Shown one piece after another: positions 13,639 through 14,802 of a DNA stretch of 14,802 nt. Made by a program: the position numbers and the translations under genes. The stretch's first letter is position 1. The number at the start of each line of letters is the position of its first letter. The notes under the pieces are model-generated. The model was not told the origin of the DNA, searched no databases, and saw only the letters and a list, made by a program, of their open reading frames with translations. Origin of the DNA: an uncultured bacterium (GTDB lineage: Bacteria; Actinomycetota; Coriobacteriia; Coriobacteriales; Coriobacteriaceae); the NCBI GenBank assembly GCA_905214435.1, contig CAJMMA010000047.1, positions 1 through 14,802 of the forward strand, written 5' to 3'.

Positions 13639-14721
13639 CTATCGCACGAAGTACCAGGGGCTTTCCTGCACGGTGGGCTCCAGCGCAATGCCCGTGCGCT
13701 CGCGGAAGAGATCCATGTCCTGCGATTTCTCCGTCCACCACGCGTTGGGCTTAAAGGTCATGCTCTCAACGACATGGCCGACAAACACACTGTTGCGCAG
13801 CTTGGAAAAGTCGGTGTTCATAATCACGATGGACGCGAGCACCAAAACGATGCCCAGAACTTTGATCGCGCCGGCGGGCTCGGCGTAGACACCAATGCCC
13901 AGCAGTACGGTGACGACTGTCTCGAATGACATTACGACGGGAACTTTCGACGTCTCGAGCCCCATGGACAGACCCTGCATATATAAGATGTAAGCCACGG
14001 CTGTGGGGATGAGTCCAAAGCCAAGGAACAGCAGCAGCAGCTGTGGCGACATTGCCGCGGCGACATCCGGCCACGGAGCCGCGATAGCTGCCATAACCGC
14101 ACCGCCAAAAACAAAGCCCCAAAACGTGACAGCCAGCGGGTGGACCGTCTTGGTTGCTATCCGGCTAAACACCGCGAGCGACGCCCCGCAAAGGCCTGCA
14201 ATCACGCCCGACGTGACGCCCCAAACCGAAAAATGAAAACCGGAAAGGTCGCCATTGGTCACCGCAAGCACACAGCCAACGATGTTAAAGACAATGGCAA
14301 CGAGCTTGTTGAGGGTCACGTCCTCGCGATAAAGGACGCGGCCGAGCGCGACGCCAAACACCGGCGACGTGTAGAGCAGCACCGATGCCGTGGACATGCC
14401 CACCTCGCGCATGCACTCGTAATAGCAGGTGTTGGCGGCAGCCAAACCGACGATACCGACAAGCGCGCAGGAAACAAGCTCTTTAGGGCTTGCCTTGAAC
14501 AGGGTCAGCGGACCCTGAACCACGGTAGACCCCTCACCCGGACGGCAGCCCATAAACATCAGGACCGGCGCCAAGATAAGCGCTCCGACCAACAAGCGAA
14601 AGGCAGCCATGCTCTGGGACGAAACGCCCATGGCCGAGATGCCGTTTACAAAGATTCCGATGCTGCCCCACATAAGCGCGGCGATCAGCACCAGCACATA
14701 GCCCAGATTGCTTTTCTTCAA
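13639..14721 (-). CDS. DMT-superfamily EamA transporter with C-terminal extension
   Basis: 360 aa from the chosen start. Two EamA repeats: about ten hydrophobic segments, the first opening NLGYVLVLIAALMWGSIGIF, the second from FHFSVWGVTSGVIAGLCGAS onward, with the typical SFETVVTVLLGIGVYAE near the end. Drug/metabolite exporters of this type often expel amino acids or related compounds. Start: TTG at 14721 has GAGGAGG 5 nt upstream. A GTG at 14757 (372 aa) has no ribosome site and coincides with the inferred transcription start. The last 53 residues (after TDFSK) are hydrophilic and unusual for EamA proteins. The promoter shares the CGTTATA box of the PTS operon, so export of a product of that pathway is possible. 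Substrate unknown. Confidence 0.88.
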   Translation of the reverse strand: MKKSNLGYVLVLIAALMWGSIGIFVNGISAMGVSSQSMAAFRLLVGALILAPVLMFMGCRPGEGSTVVQGPLTLFKASPKELVSCALVGIVGLAAANTCYYECMREVGMSTASVLLYTSPVFGVALGRVLYREDVTLNKLVAIVFNIVGCVLAVTNGDLSGFHFSVWGVTSGVIAGLCGASLAVFSRIATKTVHPLAVTFWGFVFGGAVMAAIAAPWPDVAAAMSPQLLLLFLGFGLIPTAVAYILYMQGLSMGLETSKVPVVMSFETVVTVLLGIGVYAEPAGAIKVLGIVLVLASIVIMNTDFSKLRNSVFVGHVVESMTFKPNAWWTEKSQDMDLFRERTGIALEPTVQESPWYFVR

Positions 14722-14761
14722 CGCAGCCTCCTCGGTATTGTTTCCAATATGTTTCACACTA

Positions 14762-14789
14762 CGTTATAGTCGTTATATACATTTTTCAA
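14762..14789 (-). promoter_or_regulatory. Promoter and putative operator of the EamA gene
   Basis: On the minus strand TTGAAA (14789-14784) and TATAAC (14768-14763) are 15 bp apart, a short spacer. Across it lie direct repeats CGTTAT (14762-14767 and 14771-14776) and, on the plus strand, AGTCGTTATATA (14768-14779), which matches the second GntR gene box at 11 of 12 positions. Confidence 0.5.
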
Positions 14790-14802
14790 GGCACAAATCG
14801 GC

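Overview
The window is high-GC DNA (low-GC only in promoters) that reads like a gut actinobacterium of the class Coriobacteriia, most probably Collinsella. The evidence is the gene content (an L-2-hydroxyisocaproate-type dehydrogenase, mannose-class PTS with fused IIA-IIB, FrlB-type SIS proteins, YitT protein), the codon use, and intergenic spaces filled with palindromic repeats. The genus is an inference; there is no rRNA or tRNA here to confirm it.

Layout. 1-927 (-) is a MetA-type homoserine O-acyltransferase, divergent from an L-2-hydroxyacid (lactate/hydroxyisocaproate-like) dehydrogenase at 1139-2116 (+). A convergent space (2117-2494) holds two terminators around a 182-bp palindrome. 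Then, on the minus strand, recQ (4366-6348) runs with a 2-bp gap into a GntR/HutC regulator (3608-4363). This is followed by a FrlB-like SIS protein (2495-3463) with its own promoter, which carries two identical 17-bp repeats. After a 333-bp palindrome-rich space come a second GntR/HutC regulator (6682-7401) and a YitT-family membrane protein (7506-8513). A second palindrome-bearing space follows, then a HAD phosphatase/phosphomutase (8868-9497).

The right third is a sugar-derivative uptake operon on the minus strand: PTS IIA-IIB (12511-13434), IIC (11680-12474), IID (10833-11666), then a second FrlB-like SIS protein (9658-10641) ending in a strong terminator. Upstream is a DMT/EamA transporter (13639-14721), also on the minus strand.

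How the genes fit together. A mannose-class PTS next to an FrlB/FraB-like SIS deglycase matches the known plan for using Amadori products (fructoselysine, glucoselysine; frl and gfr systems). The PTS imports and phosphorylates the sugar-amine, and the deglycase splits it into a sugar phosphate and the amine. Both SIS proteins keep a Glu-x15-His pair matching the catalytic pair of FraB-type deglycases. A CGTTATA-containing box recurs at the promoters of the second GntR gene, the PTS operon and the EamA transporter, suggesting one regulon. The exact substrate is not proven by sequence. The individual gene families are known; the new points are the two-deglycase/two-regulator layout, the putative operators and the palindromic repeats.
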